Of a DNA stretch of 64,000 nucleotides, positions 29,686 to 41,127 are shown one piece after another (within the stretch, counting starts at the first letter, position 1; each line of letters begins with the position of its first letter). Made by a program: the position numbers and the translations under genes. The notes under the pieces were generated by a model. The model made no database searches, was not told the DNA's origin, and saw nothing but the letters and a program-made list of their open reading frames with translations. Source of the stretch: Brienomyrus brachyistius (lineage: Eukaryota > Chordata > Actinopteri > Osteoglossiformes > Mormyridae); assembly GCF_023856365.1 (NCBI RefSeq), contig NC_064548.1, forward strand, positions 682,001 to 746,000, in the 5' to 3' direction.

Positions 29686-29740
29686 GCACGTGACGTGAGT
29701 CTTGGAGCTCGTCTCCGCCTTGGGCTGCGATGTACCCGCT

Positions 29741-29812
29741 GGTTCCATGGTGTAATGGTTAGCTCTCTGGGCTCTGAATCCAGCGATCCGAGTTCAAATC
29801 TCGGTGGGACCT
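29741..29812 (+). tRNA. tRNA-Gln-CTG: tRNA-Gln (CTG), D-stem variant
   Basis: Unit 22; A24T. Confidence 0.87.
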
Positions 29813-29909
29813 GTCATGGGCTCAGTTTTGCGCCCCAAGGCACACTCTTGCCCAAAAACGTTTCTTTTGCACTTTTTGCATGTGGTGTAGCCGACCTTTT
29901 CTGCCGCTT

Positions 29910-29983
29910 GGCCGGTTAGCTCAGCTGGTTAGAGCGTGGTGCTAATAACGCCAAGGTCATGGGTTCGATCCCCATACGGGCCA
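29910..29983 (+). tRNA. tRNA-Ile-AAT: tRNA-Ile (AAT)
   Basis: Unit 22; identical to the unit 1 copy. Confidence 0.97.
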
Positions 29984-30498
29984 CGCTTTCTCTTTCTCCC
30001 GGTGGTCGGAGTGCTTGGAGATCAGAGGTAGGGAAAATGAAAGTGTCCGACGTGATTATAAGAACACAGTCGTGCCAGATTCACCTGCGTCGTGGTGAGA
30101 AAAAGAAATGGAGGATACACGCATTTCTCTTAGCTGACAATTCTGCAGCAAGTGGACTGGCAAAGTGTACGTCTACATACACAATTTGCTCAAAGAGCGT
30201 AGTAGTACTTGAAGAAAAATCCAACCCGCACTGTAAAACCATGCTGCCTTCTGGTGTTGTTTACAAGTATCTGATGGAACGAACTTTTTTGGAGGCATTT
30301 ATTGGAAAAGTCGACGGAGTTGTCAAGCATCCCGAAGCAGCACTTCCACTAGAAGGTCCCAGAGTTCTTGTGCTTCAAGCACTTCAATTTATAAATACTC
30401 CGTTGATCTTAACAGTTGTGTGAAATGAGCTGTCATCACTTCGTTTTTGCTTTAGCAATTTTTCCACTCTTTCGGCGGAAAGCCGGTCTCGTGTGTTT

Positions 30499-30569
30499 GC
30501 ATGGGTGGTTCAGTGGTAGAATTCTCGCCTGCCACGCGGGAGGCCCGGGTTCGATTCCCGGCCAATGCA
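30499..30569 (+). tRNA. tRNA-Gly-GCC: tRNA-Gly (GCC)
   Basis: Unit 22; identical to the unit 1 copy. Confidence 0.96.
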
Positions 30570-31004
30570 AAGCGGCTCTTTTAATAACTGTACACTCAGC
30601 GCTGAACTCCAGCTAATTCAGTCTTATCTCAAGACAGGTACTCCACATTTCCGCTCAACCCCTGGCAAGCGGAGCCCTGAGGCTGGCTCATTACAGTTCC
30701 CCTAGCTAAAAACTACACAGAGGCATCTCAGCTTCACACTTCTGACCGCCTTCTTGCCCATCCTTGCATCTGTGCACTTTCTCACACATTCCACTGTCTG
30801 ACATATTGTCTTTGTTGAGCAACAGTCTCGTGTTAGCTTGAGAAGAGCCTCTCACCTGACTCGTGTACCGTACTATGGCTTAAAATCGGACACTTCTCAT
30901 AGCTTGCTGCTGCTCCAGGTTGACATTCACTGCATGTGGCTCAGGTGGGGAGATGGGCTCCAAAGAAAGAGGCAGAAAACGGCAAGAGTGGAGCTCACGG
31001 TTGT

Positions 31005-31077
31005 GCCGGAATAGCTCAGTTGGGAGAGCGTTAGACTGAAGAGCTAAAGGTCCCTGGTTCAATCCCGGGTTCAGGCA
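31005..31077 (+). tRNA. tRNA-Phe-GAA: tRNA-Phe (GAA), stem-mutated
   Basis: Unit 23; T39G and T69A, as in unit 16. Confidence 0.78.
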
Positions 31078-31132
31078 GCACGTGACGTGAGTCTTGGAGC
31101 TCGTCTCCGCCTTGGGCTGCGATGTACCCGCT

Positions 31133-31204
31133 GGTTCCATGGTGTAATGGTTAGCACTCTGGGCTCTGAATCCAGCGATCCGAGTTCAAATCTCGGTGGG
31201 ACCT
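31133..31204 (+). tRNA. tRNA-Gln-CTG: tRNA-Gln (CTG)
   Basis: Unit 23; identical to the unit 1 copy. Confidence 0.97.
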
Positions 31205-31301
31205 GTCATGGGCGCAGTTTTGCGCCCCAAGGCGCACTCTTGCCCAAAAACGTTTCTTTTGCACTTTTTGCATGTGGTGTAGCCGACCTTTTCTGCCGCT
31301 T

Positions 31302-31375
31302 GGCCGGTTAGCTCAGCTGGTTAGAGCGTGGTGCTAATAACGCCAAGGTCATGGGTTCGATCCCCATACGGGCCA
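31302..31375 (+). tRNA. tRNA-Ile-AAT: tRNA-Ile (AAT)
   Basis: Unit 23; identical to the unit 1 copy. Confidence 0.97.
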
Positions 31376-31890
31376 CGCTTTCTCTTTCTCCCGGTGGTCG
31401 GAGTGCTTGGAGATCAGAGGTAGGGAAAATGAAAGTGTCCGACGTGATGATAAGAACACAGTCGTGCCAGATTCACCTGCGTCGTGGTGAGAAAAAGAAA
31501 TGGAGGATACACGCATTTCTCTTAGCTGACAATTCTGCAGCAAGTGGACTGGCAAAGTGTACGTATACATACACAATTTGCTCAAAGAGCGTAGTAGTTC
31601 TTGAAGAAAAATCCAACCTGCACTGTAAAACCATGCTGCCTTCTGGTGTTGTTTACAAGTTTCTGATGGAACGAGCTTTTTTGGAGGCATTTATTGGAAA
31701 AGTCGACGGAGTTGTCAAGCATCCCGAAGCAGCACTTCCACTAGAATGTCCCAGAGTTCTTGTGCTTCAAGCACTTCAATTTATAAATACTCCGTTGATC
31801 TTAACAGTTGTGTGAAATGAGCTGTCATCACTCCGTTTTTGCTTTAGCAATTTTTCCGGTCTTTCGGCGGAAAGCCGGTCTCGTGTGTTT

Positions 31891-31961
31891 GCATGGGTGG
31901 TTCAGTGGTAGAATTCTCGCCTGCCACGCGGGAGGCCCGGGTTCGATTCCCGGCCAATGCA
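31891..31961 (+). tRNA. tRNA-Gly-GCC: tRNA-Gly (GCC)
   Basis: Unit 23; identical to the unit 1 copy. Confidence 0.96.
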
Positions 31962-32396
31962 AAGCCGCTCTTTTAATAACTGTACACTCAGCGCTGAACT
32001 CCAGCTAATTCAGTCTTATCTCAAGACAGGTACTCCACATTTCCGCTCAACCCCTGGCAAGCGGAGCCCTGAGGCTGGCTCATTACAGTTCCCCTAGCTA
32101 AAAACTACACAGAGGCATCTCAGCTTCACACTTCTGACCGCCTTCTTGCCCATCCTTGCATCTGTGCACTTTCTCACACATTCCACTGTCTGACATATTG
32201 TCTTTGTTGAGCAACAGTCTCGTGTTAGCTTGAGAAGAGCCTCTCACCTGACTCATGTACCGTACTATGGCTTAAAATCGGACACTTCTCATAGCTTGCT
32301 GCTGCTCCAGGTTGACATTCACTGCATGTGGCTCAGGTGGGGAGATGGGCTCCAAAGAAAGAGGCAGAAAACGGCAAGAGTGGCGCTCACGGTTGT

Positions 32397-32469
32397 GCCG
32401 GAATAGCTCAGTTGGGAGAACGTTAGACTGAAGATCTAAAGGTCCCTGGTTCAATCCCGGGTTCTGGCA
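32397..32469 (+). tRNA. tRNA-Phe-GAA: tRNA-Phe (GAA), D-stem variant
   Basis: Unit 24; G24A. Confidence 0.85.
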
Positions 32470-32524
32470 GCACGTGACGTGAGTCTTGGAGCTCGTCTCC
32501 GCCTTGGGCTGCGATGTACCCGCT

Positions 32525-32596
32525 GGTTCCATGGTGTAATGGTTAGCTCTCTGGGCTCTGAATCCAGCGATCCGAGTTCAAATCTCGGTGGGACCT
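32525..32596 (+). tRNA. tRNA-Gln-CTG: tRNA-Gln (CTG), D-stem variant
   Basis: Unit 24; A24T. Confidence 0.87.
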
Positions 32597-32693
32597 GTCA
32601 TGGGCTCAGTTTTGCGCCCCAAGGCGCACTCTTGCCCAAAAACGTTTCTTTTGCACTTTTTGCATGTGGTGTAGCCGACCTTTTCTGCCGCTT

Positions 32694-32767
32694 GGCCGGT
32701 TAGCTCAGCTGGTTAGAGCGTGGTGCTAATAACGCCAAGGTCATGGGTTCGATCCCCATACGGGCCA
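32694..32767 (+). tRNA. tRNA-Ile-AAT: tRNA-Ile (AAT)
   Basis: Unit 24; identical to the unit 1 copy. Confidence 0.97.
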
Positions 32768-33282
32768 CGCTTTCTCTTTCTCCCGGTGGTCGGAGTGCTT
32801 GGAGATCAGAGGTAGGGAAAATGAAAGTGTCCGATGTGATTATAAGAACACAGTCGTGCCAGATTCACCTGCGTCGTGGTGAGAAAAAGAAATGGAGGAT
32901 ACACGCATTTCTCTTAGCTGACAATTCTGCAGCAAGTGGACTGGCAAAGTGTACGTCTACATACACAATTTGCTCAAAGAGCGTAGTAGTTCGTGAAGAA
33001 AAATCCAACCCGCACTGTAAAACCATGCTGCCTTCTGGTGTTGTTTACAACTTTCTGATGGAACGAGCTTTTTTGGAGGCATTTATTGGAAAAGTCGACG
33101 GAGTTGTCAAGCATCCCGAAGCAGCACTTGCACTAGAAGTTCCCAGAGTTCTTGTGCTTCAAGCACTTAAATTTATAAATACTCCGTTGATCTTAACAGT
33201 TGTGTGAAATGAGCTGTCATCTCTCCGTTTTTGCTTTAGCAATTTTTCCGGTCTTTCGGCAGAAAGCCGGTCTCGTGTGTTT

Positions 33283-33353
33283 GCATGGGTGGTTCAGTGG
33301 TAGAATTCTCGCCTGCCACGTGGGAGGCCCGGGTTCGATTCCCGGCCAATGCA
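33283..33353 (+). tRNA. tRNA-Gly-GCC: tRNA-Gly (GCC)
   Basis: Unit 24; C40T. Confidence 0.95.
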
Positions 33354-33788
33354 AAGCGGCTCTTTTAATAACTGTACACTCAGCGCTGAACTCCAGCTAA
33401 TTCAGTCTTATCTCAAGACAGGTACTCCACATTTCCGCTCAACCCCTGGCAAGCGGAGCCCTGAGGCTGGCTCATTACAGTTCCCCTAGCTAAAAACTAC
33501 ACAGAGGCATCTCAGCTTCACACTTCTGACCGCCTTCTTGCCCATCCTTGCATCTGTGCACTTTCTCACACATTCCACTGTCTGACATATTGTCTTTGTT
33601 GAGCAACAGTCTCGTGTTAGCTTGAGAAGAGCCTCTCACCTGACTCTTGTACCGTACTATGGCTTAAAATCGGACACTTCTCATAGCTTGCTGCTGCTCC
33701 AGGTTGACATTCACTGCATGTGGCTCAGGTGGGGAGATGGGCTCCAAAGAAAGAGGCAGAAAACGGCAAGAGTGGCGCTCACGGTTGT

Positions 33789-33861
33789 GCCGGAATAGCT
33801 CAGTTGGGAGAACGTTAGACTGAAGATCTAAAGGTCCCTGGTTCAATCCCGGGTTCTGGCA
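33789..33861 (+). tRNA. tRNA-Phe-GAA: tRNA-Phe (GAA), D-stem variant
   Basis: Unit 25; G24A. Confidence 0.85.
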
Positions 33862-33916
33862 GCACGTGACGTGAGTCTTGGAGCTCGTCTCCGCCTTGGG
33901 CTGCGATGTACCCGCT

Positions 33917-33988
33917 GGTTCCATGGTGTAATGGTTAGCTCTCTGGGCTCTGAATCCAGCGATCCGAGTTCAAATCTCGGTGGGACCT
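33917..33988 (+). tRNA. tRNA-Gln-CTG: tRNA-Gln (CTG), D-stem variant
   Basis: Unit 25; A24T. Confidence 0.87.
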
Positions 33989-34085
33989 GTCATGGGCTCA
34001 GTTTTGCGCCCCAAGGCGCACTCTTGCCCAAAAACGTTTCTTTTGCACTTTTTGCATGTGGTGTAGCCGACCTTTTCTGCCGCTT

Positions 34086-34159
34086 GGCCGGTTAGCTCAG
34101 CTGGTTAGAGCGTGGTGCTAATAACGCCAAGGTCATGGGTTCGATCCCCATACGGGCCA
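34086..34159 (+). tRNA. tRNA-Ile-AAT: tRNA-Ile (AAT)
   Basis: Unit 25; identical to the unit 1 copy. Confidence 0.97.
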
Positions 34160-34674
34160 CGCTTTCTCTTTCTCCCGGTGGTCGGAGTGCTTGGAGATCA
34201 GAGGTAGGGAAAATGAAAGTGTCCGACGTGATTATAAGAACACAGTCGTGCCAGATTCACCTGCGTCGTGGTGAGAAAAAGAAATGGAGGATACACGCAT
34301 TTCTCTTAGCTGACAATTCTGCAGCAAGTGGACTGGCAAAGTGTACGTCTACATACACAATTTGCTCAAAGAGCGTAGTAGTTCGTGAAGAAAAATCCAA
34401 CCCGCACTGTAAAACCATGCTGCCTTCTGGTGTTGTTTACAACTTTCTGATGGAACGAGCTTTTTTGGAGGCATTTATTGGAAAAGTCGACGGAGTTGTC
34501 AAGCATCCCGAAGCAGCACTTGCACTAGAAGTTCCCAGAGTTCTTGTGCTTCAAGCACTTCAATTTATAAATACTCCGTTGATCTTAACAGTTGTGTGAA
34601 ATGAGCTGTCATCTCTCCGTTTTTGCTTTAGCAATTTTTCCGGTCTTTCGGCAGAAAGCCGGTCTCGTGTGTTT

Positions 34675-34745
34675 GCATGGGTGGTTCACTGGTAGAATTC
34701 TCGCCTGCCACGTGGGAGGCCCGGGTTCGATTCCCGGCCAATGCA
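34675..34745 (+). tRNA. tRNA-Gly-GCC: tRNA-Gly (GCC)
   Basis: Unit 25; G15C and C40T, as in unit 18. Confidence 0.88.
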
Positions 34746-35180
34746 AAGCGGCTCTTTTAATAACTGTACACTCAGCGCTGAACTCCAGCTAATTCAGTCT
34801 TATCTCAAGACAGGTACTCCACATTTCCGCTCAACCCCTGGCAAGCGGAGCCCTGAGGCTGGCTCATTACAGTTCCCCTAGCTAAAAACTACACAGAGGC
34901 ATCTCAGCTTCACACTTCTGACCGCCTTCTTGCCCATCCTTGCATCTGTGCACTTTCTCACACATTCCACTGTCTGACATATTGTCTTTGTTGAGCAACA
35001 GTCTCGTGTTAGCTTGAGAAGAGCCTCTCACCTGACTCGTGTACCGTACTATGGCTTAAAATCGGACACTTCTCATAGCTTGCTGCTGCTCCAGGTTGAC
35101 ATTCACTGCATGTGGCTCAGGTGGGGAGATGGGCTCCAAAGAAAGAGGCAGAAAACGGCAAGAGTGGAGCTCACGCTTGT

Positions 35181-35253
35181 GCCGGAATAGCTCAGTTGGG
35201 AGAGCGTTAGACTGAAGATCTAAAAGTCCCTGGTTCAATCCCGGGTTCTGGCA
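35181..35253 (+). tRNA. tRNA-Phe-GAA: tRNA-Phe (GAA)
   Basis: Unit 26; variable-loop G to A, as in unit 19. Confidence 0.94.
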
Positions 35254-35308
35254 GCACGTGACGTGAGTCTTGGAGCTCGTCTCCGCCTTGGGCTGCGATG
35301 TACCCGCT

Positions 35309-35380
35309 GGTTCCATGGTGTAATGGTTAGCACTCTGGGCTCTGAATCCAGCGATCCGAGTTCAAATCTCGGTGGGACCT
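35309..35380 (+). tRNA. tRNA-Gln-CTG: tRNA-Gln (CTG)
   Basis: Unit 26; identical to the unit 1 copy. Confidence 0.97.
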
Positions 35381-35477
35381 GTCATGGGCTCAGTTTTGCG
35401 CCCCAAGGCGCACTCTTGCCCAAAAACGTTTCTTTTGCACTTTTTGCATGTGGTGTAGCCGACATTTTCTGCCGCTT

Positions 35478-35551
35478 GGCCGGTTAGCTCAGCTGGTTAG
35501 AGCGTGGTGCTAATAACGCCAAGGTCATGGGTTCGATCCCCATACGGGCCA
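35478..35551 (+). tRNA. tRNA-Ile-AAT: tRNA-Ile (AAT)
   Basis: Unit 26; identical to the unit 1 copy. Confidence 0.97.
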
Positions 35552-36066
35552 CGCTTTCTCTTTCTCCCGGTGGTCGGAGTGCTTGGAGATCAGAGGTAAG
35601 GAAAATGAAAGTGTCCGACGTGATTATAAGAACACAGTCGTGCCAGATTCACCTGCGTCGTGGTGAGAAAAAGAAATGGAGGATACACGCATTTCTCTTA
35701 GCTGACAATTCTGCAGCAAGTGGACTGGCAAAGTGTACGTCTACATACACAATTTGCTCAAAGAGCGTAGTAGTACTTGAAGAAAAATCCAACCCGCACT
35801 GTAAAACCATGCTGCCTTCTGGTGTTGTTTACAAGTTTCTGATGGAACGAGCTTTTTTGGAGGCATTTATTGGAAAAGTCGACGGAGTTGTCAAGCATCC
35901 CGAAGCAGCACTTCCACTAGAAGGTCCCAGAGTTCTTGTGCTTCAAGCACTTCAATTTATAAATACTCCGTTGATCTTAACAGTTGTGTGAAATGAGCTG
36001 TCATCTCTCCGTTTTTGCTTTAGCAATTTTTCCGGTCTTTCGGCAGAAAGCCGGTCTCGTGTGTTT

Positions 36067-36137
36067 GCATGGGTGGTTCAGTGGTAGAATTCTCGCCTGC
36101 CACGTGGGAGGCCCGGGTTCGATTCCCGGCCAATGCA
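36067..36137 (+). tRNA. tRNA-Gly-GCC: tRNA-Gly (GCC)
   Basis: Unit 26; C40T. Confidence 0.95.
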
Positions 36138-36572
36138 AAGCGGCTCTTTTAATAACTGTACACTCAGCGCTGAACTCCAGCTAATTCAGTCTTATCTCAA
36201 GACAGGTACTCCACATTTCCGCTCAACCCCTGGCAAGCGGAGCCCTGAGGCTGGCTCATTACAGTTCCCCTAGCTAAAAACTACACAGAGGCATCTCAGC
36301 TTCACACTTCTGACCGCCTTCTTGCCCATCCTTGCATCTGTGCACTTTCTCACACATTCCACTGTCTGACATATTGTCTTTGTTGAGCAACAGTCTCGTG
36401 TTAGCTTGAGAAGAGCCTCTCACCTGACTCGTGTACCGTACTATGGCTTAAAATCGGACACTTCTCATAGCTTGCTGCTGCTCCAGGTTGACATTCACTG
36501 CATGTGGCTCAGGTGGGGAGATGGGCTCCAAAGAAAGAGGCAGAAAACGGCAAGAGTGGCGCTCACGGTTGT

Positions 36573-36645
36573 GCCGGAATAGCTCAGTTGGGAGAACGTT
36601 AGACTGAAGATCTAAAGGTCCCTGGTTCAATCCCGGGTTCTGGCA
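36573..36645 (+). tRNA. tRNA-Phe-GAA: tRNA-Phe (GAA), D-stem variant
   Basis: Unit 27; G24A. Confidence 0.85.
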
Positions 36646-36700
36646 GCACGTGACGTGAGTCTTGGAGCTCGTCTCCGCCTTGGGCTGCGATGTACCCGCT

Positions 36701-36772
36701 GGTTCCATGGTGTAATGGTTAGCTCTCTGGGCTCTGAATCCAGCGATCCGAGTTCAAATCTCGGTGGGACCT
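36701..36772 (+). tRNA. tRNA-Gln-CTG: tRNA-Gln (CTG), D-stem variant
   Basis: Unit 27; A24T. Confidence 0.87.
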
Positions 36773-36869
36773 GTCATGGGCTCAGTTTTGCGCCCCAAGG
36801 CACACTCTTGCCCAAAAACGTTTCTTTTGCACTTTTTGCATGTGGTGTAGCCGACCTTTTCTGCCGCTT

Positions 36870-36943
36870 GGCCGGTTAGCTCAGCTGGTTAGAGCGTGGT
36901 GCTAATAACGCCAAGGTCATGGGTTCGATCCCCATACGGGCCA
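36870..36943 (+). tRNA. tRNA-Ile-AAT: tRNA-Ile (AAT)
   Basis: Unit 27; identical to the unit 1 copy. Confidence 0.97.
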
Positions 36944-37458
36944 CGCTTTCTCTTTCTCCCGGTGGTCGGAGTGCTTGGAGATCAGAGGTAAGGAAAATGA
37001 AAGTGTCCGACGTGATTATAAGAACACAGTCGTGCCAGATTCACCTGCGTCGTGGTGAGAAAAAGAAATGGAGGATACACGCATTTCTCTTAGCTGACAA
37101 TTCTGCAGCAAGTGGACTGGCAAAGTGTACGTCTACATACACAATTTGCTCAAAGAGCGTAGTAGTACTTGAAGAAAAATCCAACCCGCACTGTAAAACC
37201 ATGCTGCCTTCTGGTGTTGTTTACAAGTTTCTGATGGAACGAGCTTTTTTGGAGGCATTTATTGGAAAAGTCGACGGAGTTGTCAAGCATCCCGAAGCAG
37301 CACTTCCACTAGAAGGTCCCAGAGTTCTTGTGCTTCAAGCACTTCAATTTATAAATACTCCGTTGATCTTAACAGTTGTGTGAAATGAGCTGTCATCTCT
37401 CCGTTTTTGCTTTAGCAATTTTTTCGGTCTTTCGGCAGAAAGCCGGTCTCGTGTGTTT

Positions 37459-37529
37459 GCATGGGTGGTTCAGTGGTAGAATTCTCGCCTGCCACGTGGG
37501 AGGCCCGGGTTCGATTCCCGGCCAATGCA
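37459..37529 (+). tRNA. tRNA-Gly-GCC: tRNA-Gly (GCC)
   Basis: Unit 27; C40T. Confidence 0.95.
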
Positions 37530-37964
37530 AAGCGGCTCTTTTAATAACTGTACACTCAGCGCTGAACTCCAGCTAATTCAGTCTTATCTCAAGACAGGTA
37601 CTCCACATTTCCGCTCAACCCCTGGCAAGCGGAGCCCTGAGGCTGGCTCATTACAGTTCCCCTAGCTAAAAACTACACAGAGGCATCTCAGCTTCACACT
37701 TCTGACCGCCTTCTTGCCCATCCTTGCATCTGTGCACTTTCTCACACATTCCACTGTCTGACATATTGTCTTTGTTGAGCAACAGTCTCGTGTTAGCTTG
37801 AGAAGAGCCTCTCACCTGACTCGTGTACCGTACTATGGCTTAAAATCGGACACTTCTCATAGCTTGCTGCTGCTCCAGGTTGACATTCACTGCATGTGGC
37901 TCAGGTGGGGAGATGGGCTCCAAAGAAAGAGGCAGAAAACGGCAAGAGTGGCGCTCACGGTTGT

Positions 37965-38037
37965 GCCGGAATAGCTCAGTTGGGAGAACGTTAGACTGAA
38001 GATCTAAAGGTCCCTGGTTCAATCCCGGGTTCTGGCA
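37965..38037 (+). tRNA. tRNA-Phe-GAA: tRNA-Phe (GAA), D-stem variant
   Basis: Unit 28; G24A. Confidence 0.85.
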
Positions 38038-38092
38038 GCACGTGACGTGAGTCTTGGAGCTCGTCTCCGCCTTGGGCTGCGATGTACCCGCT

Positions 38093-38164
38093 GGTTCCAT
38101 GGTGTAATGGTTAGCTCTCTGGGCTCTGAATCCAGCGATCCGAGTTCAAATCTCGGTGGGACCT
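38093..38164 (+). tRNA. tRNA-Gln-CTG: tRNA-Gln (CTG), D-stem variant
   Basis: Unit 28; A24T. Confidence 0.87.
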
Positions 38165-38261
38165 GTCATGGGCTCAGTTTTGCGCCCCAAGGCACACTCT
38201 TGCCCAAAAACGTTTCTTTTGCACTTTTTGCATGTGGTGTAGCCGACCTTTTCTGCCGCTT

Positions 38262-38335
38262 GGCCGGTTAGCTCAGCTGGTTAGAGCGTGGTGCTAATAA
38301 CGCCAAGGTCATGGGTTCGATCCCCATACGGGCCA
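38262..38335 (+). tRNA. tRNA-Ile-AAT: tRNA-Ile (AAT)
   Basis: Unit 28; identical to the unit 1 copy. Confidence 0.97.
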
Positions 38336-38850
38336 CGCTTTCTCTTTCTCCCGGTGGTCGGAGTGCTTGGAGATCAGAGGTAGGGAAAATGAAAGTGTCC
38401 GACGTGATTATAAGAACACAGTCGTGCCAGATTCACCTGCGTCGTGGTGAGAAAAAGAAATGGAGGATACACGCATTTCTCTTAGCTGACAATTCTGCAG
38501 CAAGTGGACTGGCAAAGTGTACGTCTACATACACAATTTGCTCAAAGAGCGTAGTAGTTCGTGAAGAAAAATCCAACCCGCACTGTAAAACCATGCTGCC
38601 TTCTGGTGTTGTTTACAACTTTCTGATGGAACGAGCTTTTTTGGAGGCATTTATTGGAAAAGTCGACGGAGTTGTCAAGCATCCCGAAGCAGCACTTGCA
38701 CTAGAAGTTCCCAGAGTTCTTGTGCTTCAAGCACTTCAATTTATAAATACTCCGTTGATCTTAACAGTTGTGTGAAATGAGCTGTCATCTCTCCGTTTTT
38801 GCTTTAGCAATTTTTCCGGTCTTTCGGCAGAAAGCCGGTCTCGTGTGTTT

Positions 38851-38921
38851 GCATGGGTGGTTCAGTGGTAGAATTCTCGCCTGCCACGTGGGAGGCCCGG
38901 GTTCGATTCCCGGCCAATGCA
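38851..38921 (+). tRNA. tRNA-Gly-GCC: tRNA-Gly (GCC)
   Basis: Unit 28; C40T. Confidence 0.95.
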
Positions 38922-39356
38922 AAGCGGCTCTTTTAATAACTGTACACTCAGCGCTGAACTCCAGCTAATTCAGTCTTATCTCAAGACAGGTACTCCACAT
39001 TTCCGCTCAACCCCTGGCAAGCGGAGCCCTGAGGCTGGCTCATTACAGTTCCCCTAGCTAAAAACTACACAGAGGCATCTCAGCTTCACACTTCTGACCG
39101 CCTTCTTGCCCATCCTTGCATCTGTGCACTTTCTCACACATTCCACTGTCTGACATATTGTCTTTGTTGAGCAACAGTCTCGTGTTAGCTTGAGAAGAGC
39201 CTCTCACCTGACTCGTGTACCGTACTATGGCTTAAAATCGGACACTTCTCATAGCTTGCTGCTGCTCCAGGTTGACATTCACTGCATGTGGCTCAGGTGA
39301 GGAGATGGGCTCCAAAGAAAGAGGCAGAAAACGGCAAGAGTGGAGCTCACAGTTGT

Positions 39357-39429
39357 GCCGGAATAGCTCAGTTGGCAGAGCGTTAGACTGAAGATCTAAA
39401 GGTCCTTGGTTCAATCCCGGGTTCTGGCA
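39357..39429 (+). tRNA. tRNA-Phe-GAA: tRNA-Phe (GAA)
   Basis: Unit 29; G20C and C50T, as in unit 9. Confidence 0.95.
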
Positions 39430-39484
39430 GCACGTGACGTGAGTCTTGGAGCTCGTCTCCGCCTTGGGCTGCGATGTACCCGCT

Positions 39485-39556
39485 GGTTCCATGGTGTAAT
39501 GGCTAGCACTCTGGGCTCTGAATCCAGCGATCCGAGTTCAAATCTCGGTGGGACCT
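39485..39556 (+). tRNA. tRNA-Gln-CTG: tRNA-Gln (CTG)
   Basis: Unit 29; one T to C in the D loop (ATGGCTAGC), shared with unit 33. Confidence 0.95.
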
Positions 39557-39653
39557 GTCATGGGCTCAGTTTTGCGCCCCAAGGCGCACTCTTGCCCAAA
39601 AACGTTTCTTTTGCACTTTTTGCATGTGGTGTAGCCGACCTTTTCTGCCGCTT

Positions 39654-39727
39654 GGCCGGTTAGCTCAGCTGGTTAGCGCGTGGTGCTAATAACGCCAAGG
39701 TCATGGGTTCGATCCCCATACGGGCCA
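39654..39727 (+). tRNA. tRNA-Ile-AAT: tRNA-Ile (AAT)
   Basis: Unit 29; A23C, as in unit 4. Confidence 0.95.
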
Positions 39728-40242
39728 CGCTTTCTCTTTCTCCCGGTGGTCGGAGTGCTTGGAGATCAGAGGTAGGGAAAATGAAAGTGTCCGACGTGAT
39801 GATAAGAACACAGTCGTGCCAGATTCAACTGCGTCGTGGTGAGAAAAAGAAATGGAGGATACACGCATTTCTCTTAGCTGACAATTCTGCAGCAATTGGA
39901 CTGGCAAAGTGTACGTCAACATACACAATTTGCTCAAAGAGCGTAGTAGTTTTTGAAGAAAAATCCAACCCGCACTGTAAAACCATGCTGCCTTCTGGTG
40001 TTGTTTACAACTTTCTGATGAAACGAGCTTTTTTGGAGGCATTTATTGGAAAAGTCGACGGAGTTGTCAAGCATCCCGAAGCAGCACTTCCACTAGAAGG
40101 TCCCAGAGTTCTTGTGCTTCAAGCACTTCAATTTATAAATACTCCGTTGATCTTAACAGTTGTGTGAAATGAGCTGTCATCACTCCGTTTTTGCTTTAGC
40201 AATTTTTCCGGTCTTTCGGCAGAAAGCCGGTCTCGTGTGTTT

Positions 40243-40313
40243 GCATGGGTGGTTCAGTGGTAGAATTCTCGCCTGCCACGTGGGAGGCCCGGGTTCGATT
40301 CCCGGCCAATGCA
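40243..40313 (+). tRNA. tRNA-Gly-GCC: tRNA-Gly (GCC)
   Basis: Unit 29; C40T. Confidence 0.95.
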
Positions 40314-40748
40314 AAGCGGCTCTTTTAATAACTGTACACTCAGCGCTGAACTCCAGCTAATTCAGTCTTATCTCAAGACAGGTACTCCACATTTCCGCTC
40401 AACCCCTGGCAAGCGGAGCCCTGAGGCTGGCTCATTACAGTTCCCCTAGCTAAAAACTACACAGAGGCATCTCAGCTTCACACTTCTGACCGCCTTCTTG
40501 CCCATCCTTGCATCTGTGCACTTTCTCACACATTCCACTGTCTGACATATTGTCTTTGTTGAGCAACAGTCTCGTGTTAGCTTGAGAAGAGCCTCTCACC
40601 TGACTCGTGTACCGTACTATGGCTTAAAATCGGACACTTCTCATAGCTTGCTGCTGCTCCAGGTTGACATTCACTGCATGTGGCTCAGGTGGGGAGATGG
40701 GCTCCAAAGAAAGAGGCAGAAAACGGCAAGAGTGGCGCTCACGGTTGT

Positions 40749-40821
40749 GCCGGAATAGCTCAGTTGGGAGAACGTTAGACTGAAGATCTAAAGGTCCCTG
40801 GTTCTATCCCGGGTTCTGGCA
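40749..40821 (+). tRNA. tRNA-Phe-GAA: tRNA-Phe (GAA), decayed
   Basis: Unit 30; G24A plus A57T in the T loop and B box (GGTTCTATCCC). Confidence 0.8.
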
Positions 40822-40876
40822 GCACGTGACGTGAGTCTTGGAGCTCGTCTCCGCCTTGGGCTGCGATGTACCCGCT

Positions 40877-40948
40877 GGTTCCATGGTGTAATGGTTAGCT
40901 CTCTGGGCTCTGAATCCAGCGATCCGAGTTCAAATCTCGGTGGGACCT
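40877..40948 (+). tRNA. tRNA-Gln-CTG: tRNA-Gln (CTG), D-stem variant
   Basis: Unit 30; A24T. Confidence 0.87.
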
Positions 40949-41045
40949 GTCATGGGCTCAGTTTTGCGCCCCAAGGCACACTCTTGCCCAAAAACGTTTC
41001 TTTTGCACTTTTTGCATGTGGTGTAGCCGACCTTTTCTGCCGCTT

Positions 41046-41119
41046 GGCCGGTTAGCTCAGCTGGTTAGAGCGTGGTGCTAATAACGCCAAGGTCATGGGT
41101 TCGATCCCCATACGGGCCA
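41046..41119 (+). tRNA. tRNA-Ile-AAT: tRNA-Ile (AAT)
   Basis: Unit 30; gene identical to unit 1, and the only Ile copy directly followed by a canonical TTTTT terminator (41123-41127). Confidence 0.97.
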
Positions 41120-41122
41120 CGC

Positions 41123-41127
41123 TTTTT
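41123..41127 (+). terminator. Canonical Pol III terminator after tRNA-Ile, unit 30 only
   Basis: A single C to T change converts the interrupted tract GCTTTCTCTTTC into GCTTTTTCTTTC, 4 nt after the tRNA. Confidence 0.75.

Larger units (their letters stand above)
26490..36200 (+). repeat. Higher-order block A, second copy (units 20-26)
   Basis: Partner of 15360-26490, lacking the equivalent of unit 15. I noticed only isolated differences between the copies, for example a G to T change at 31747 in unit 23 relative to unit 16. Block edges are approximate because the flanking spacers are themselves nearly identical. Confidence 0.9.

Noticed and set aside
26490..36200. Treating the second copy of block A as certainly real
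   Set aside because: Near-identical blocks could be a false duplication in assembly. I report it as seen in the sequence but cannot exclude an artefact without reads.
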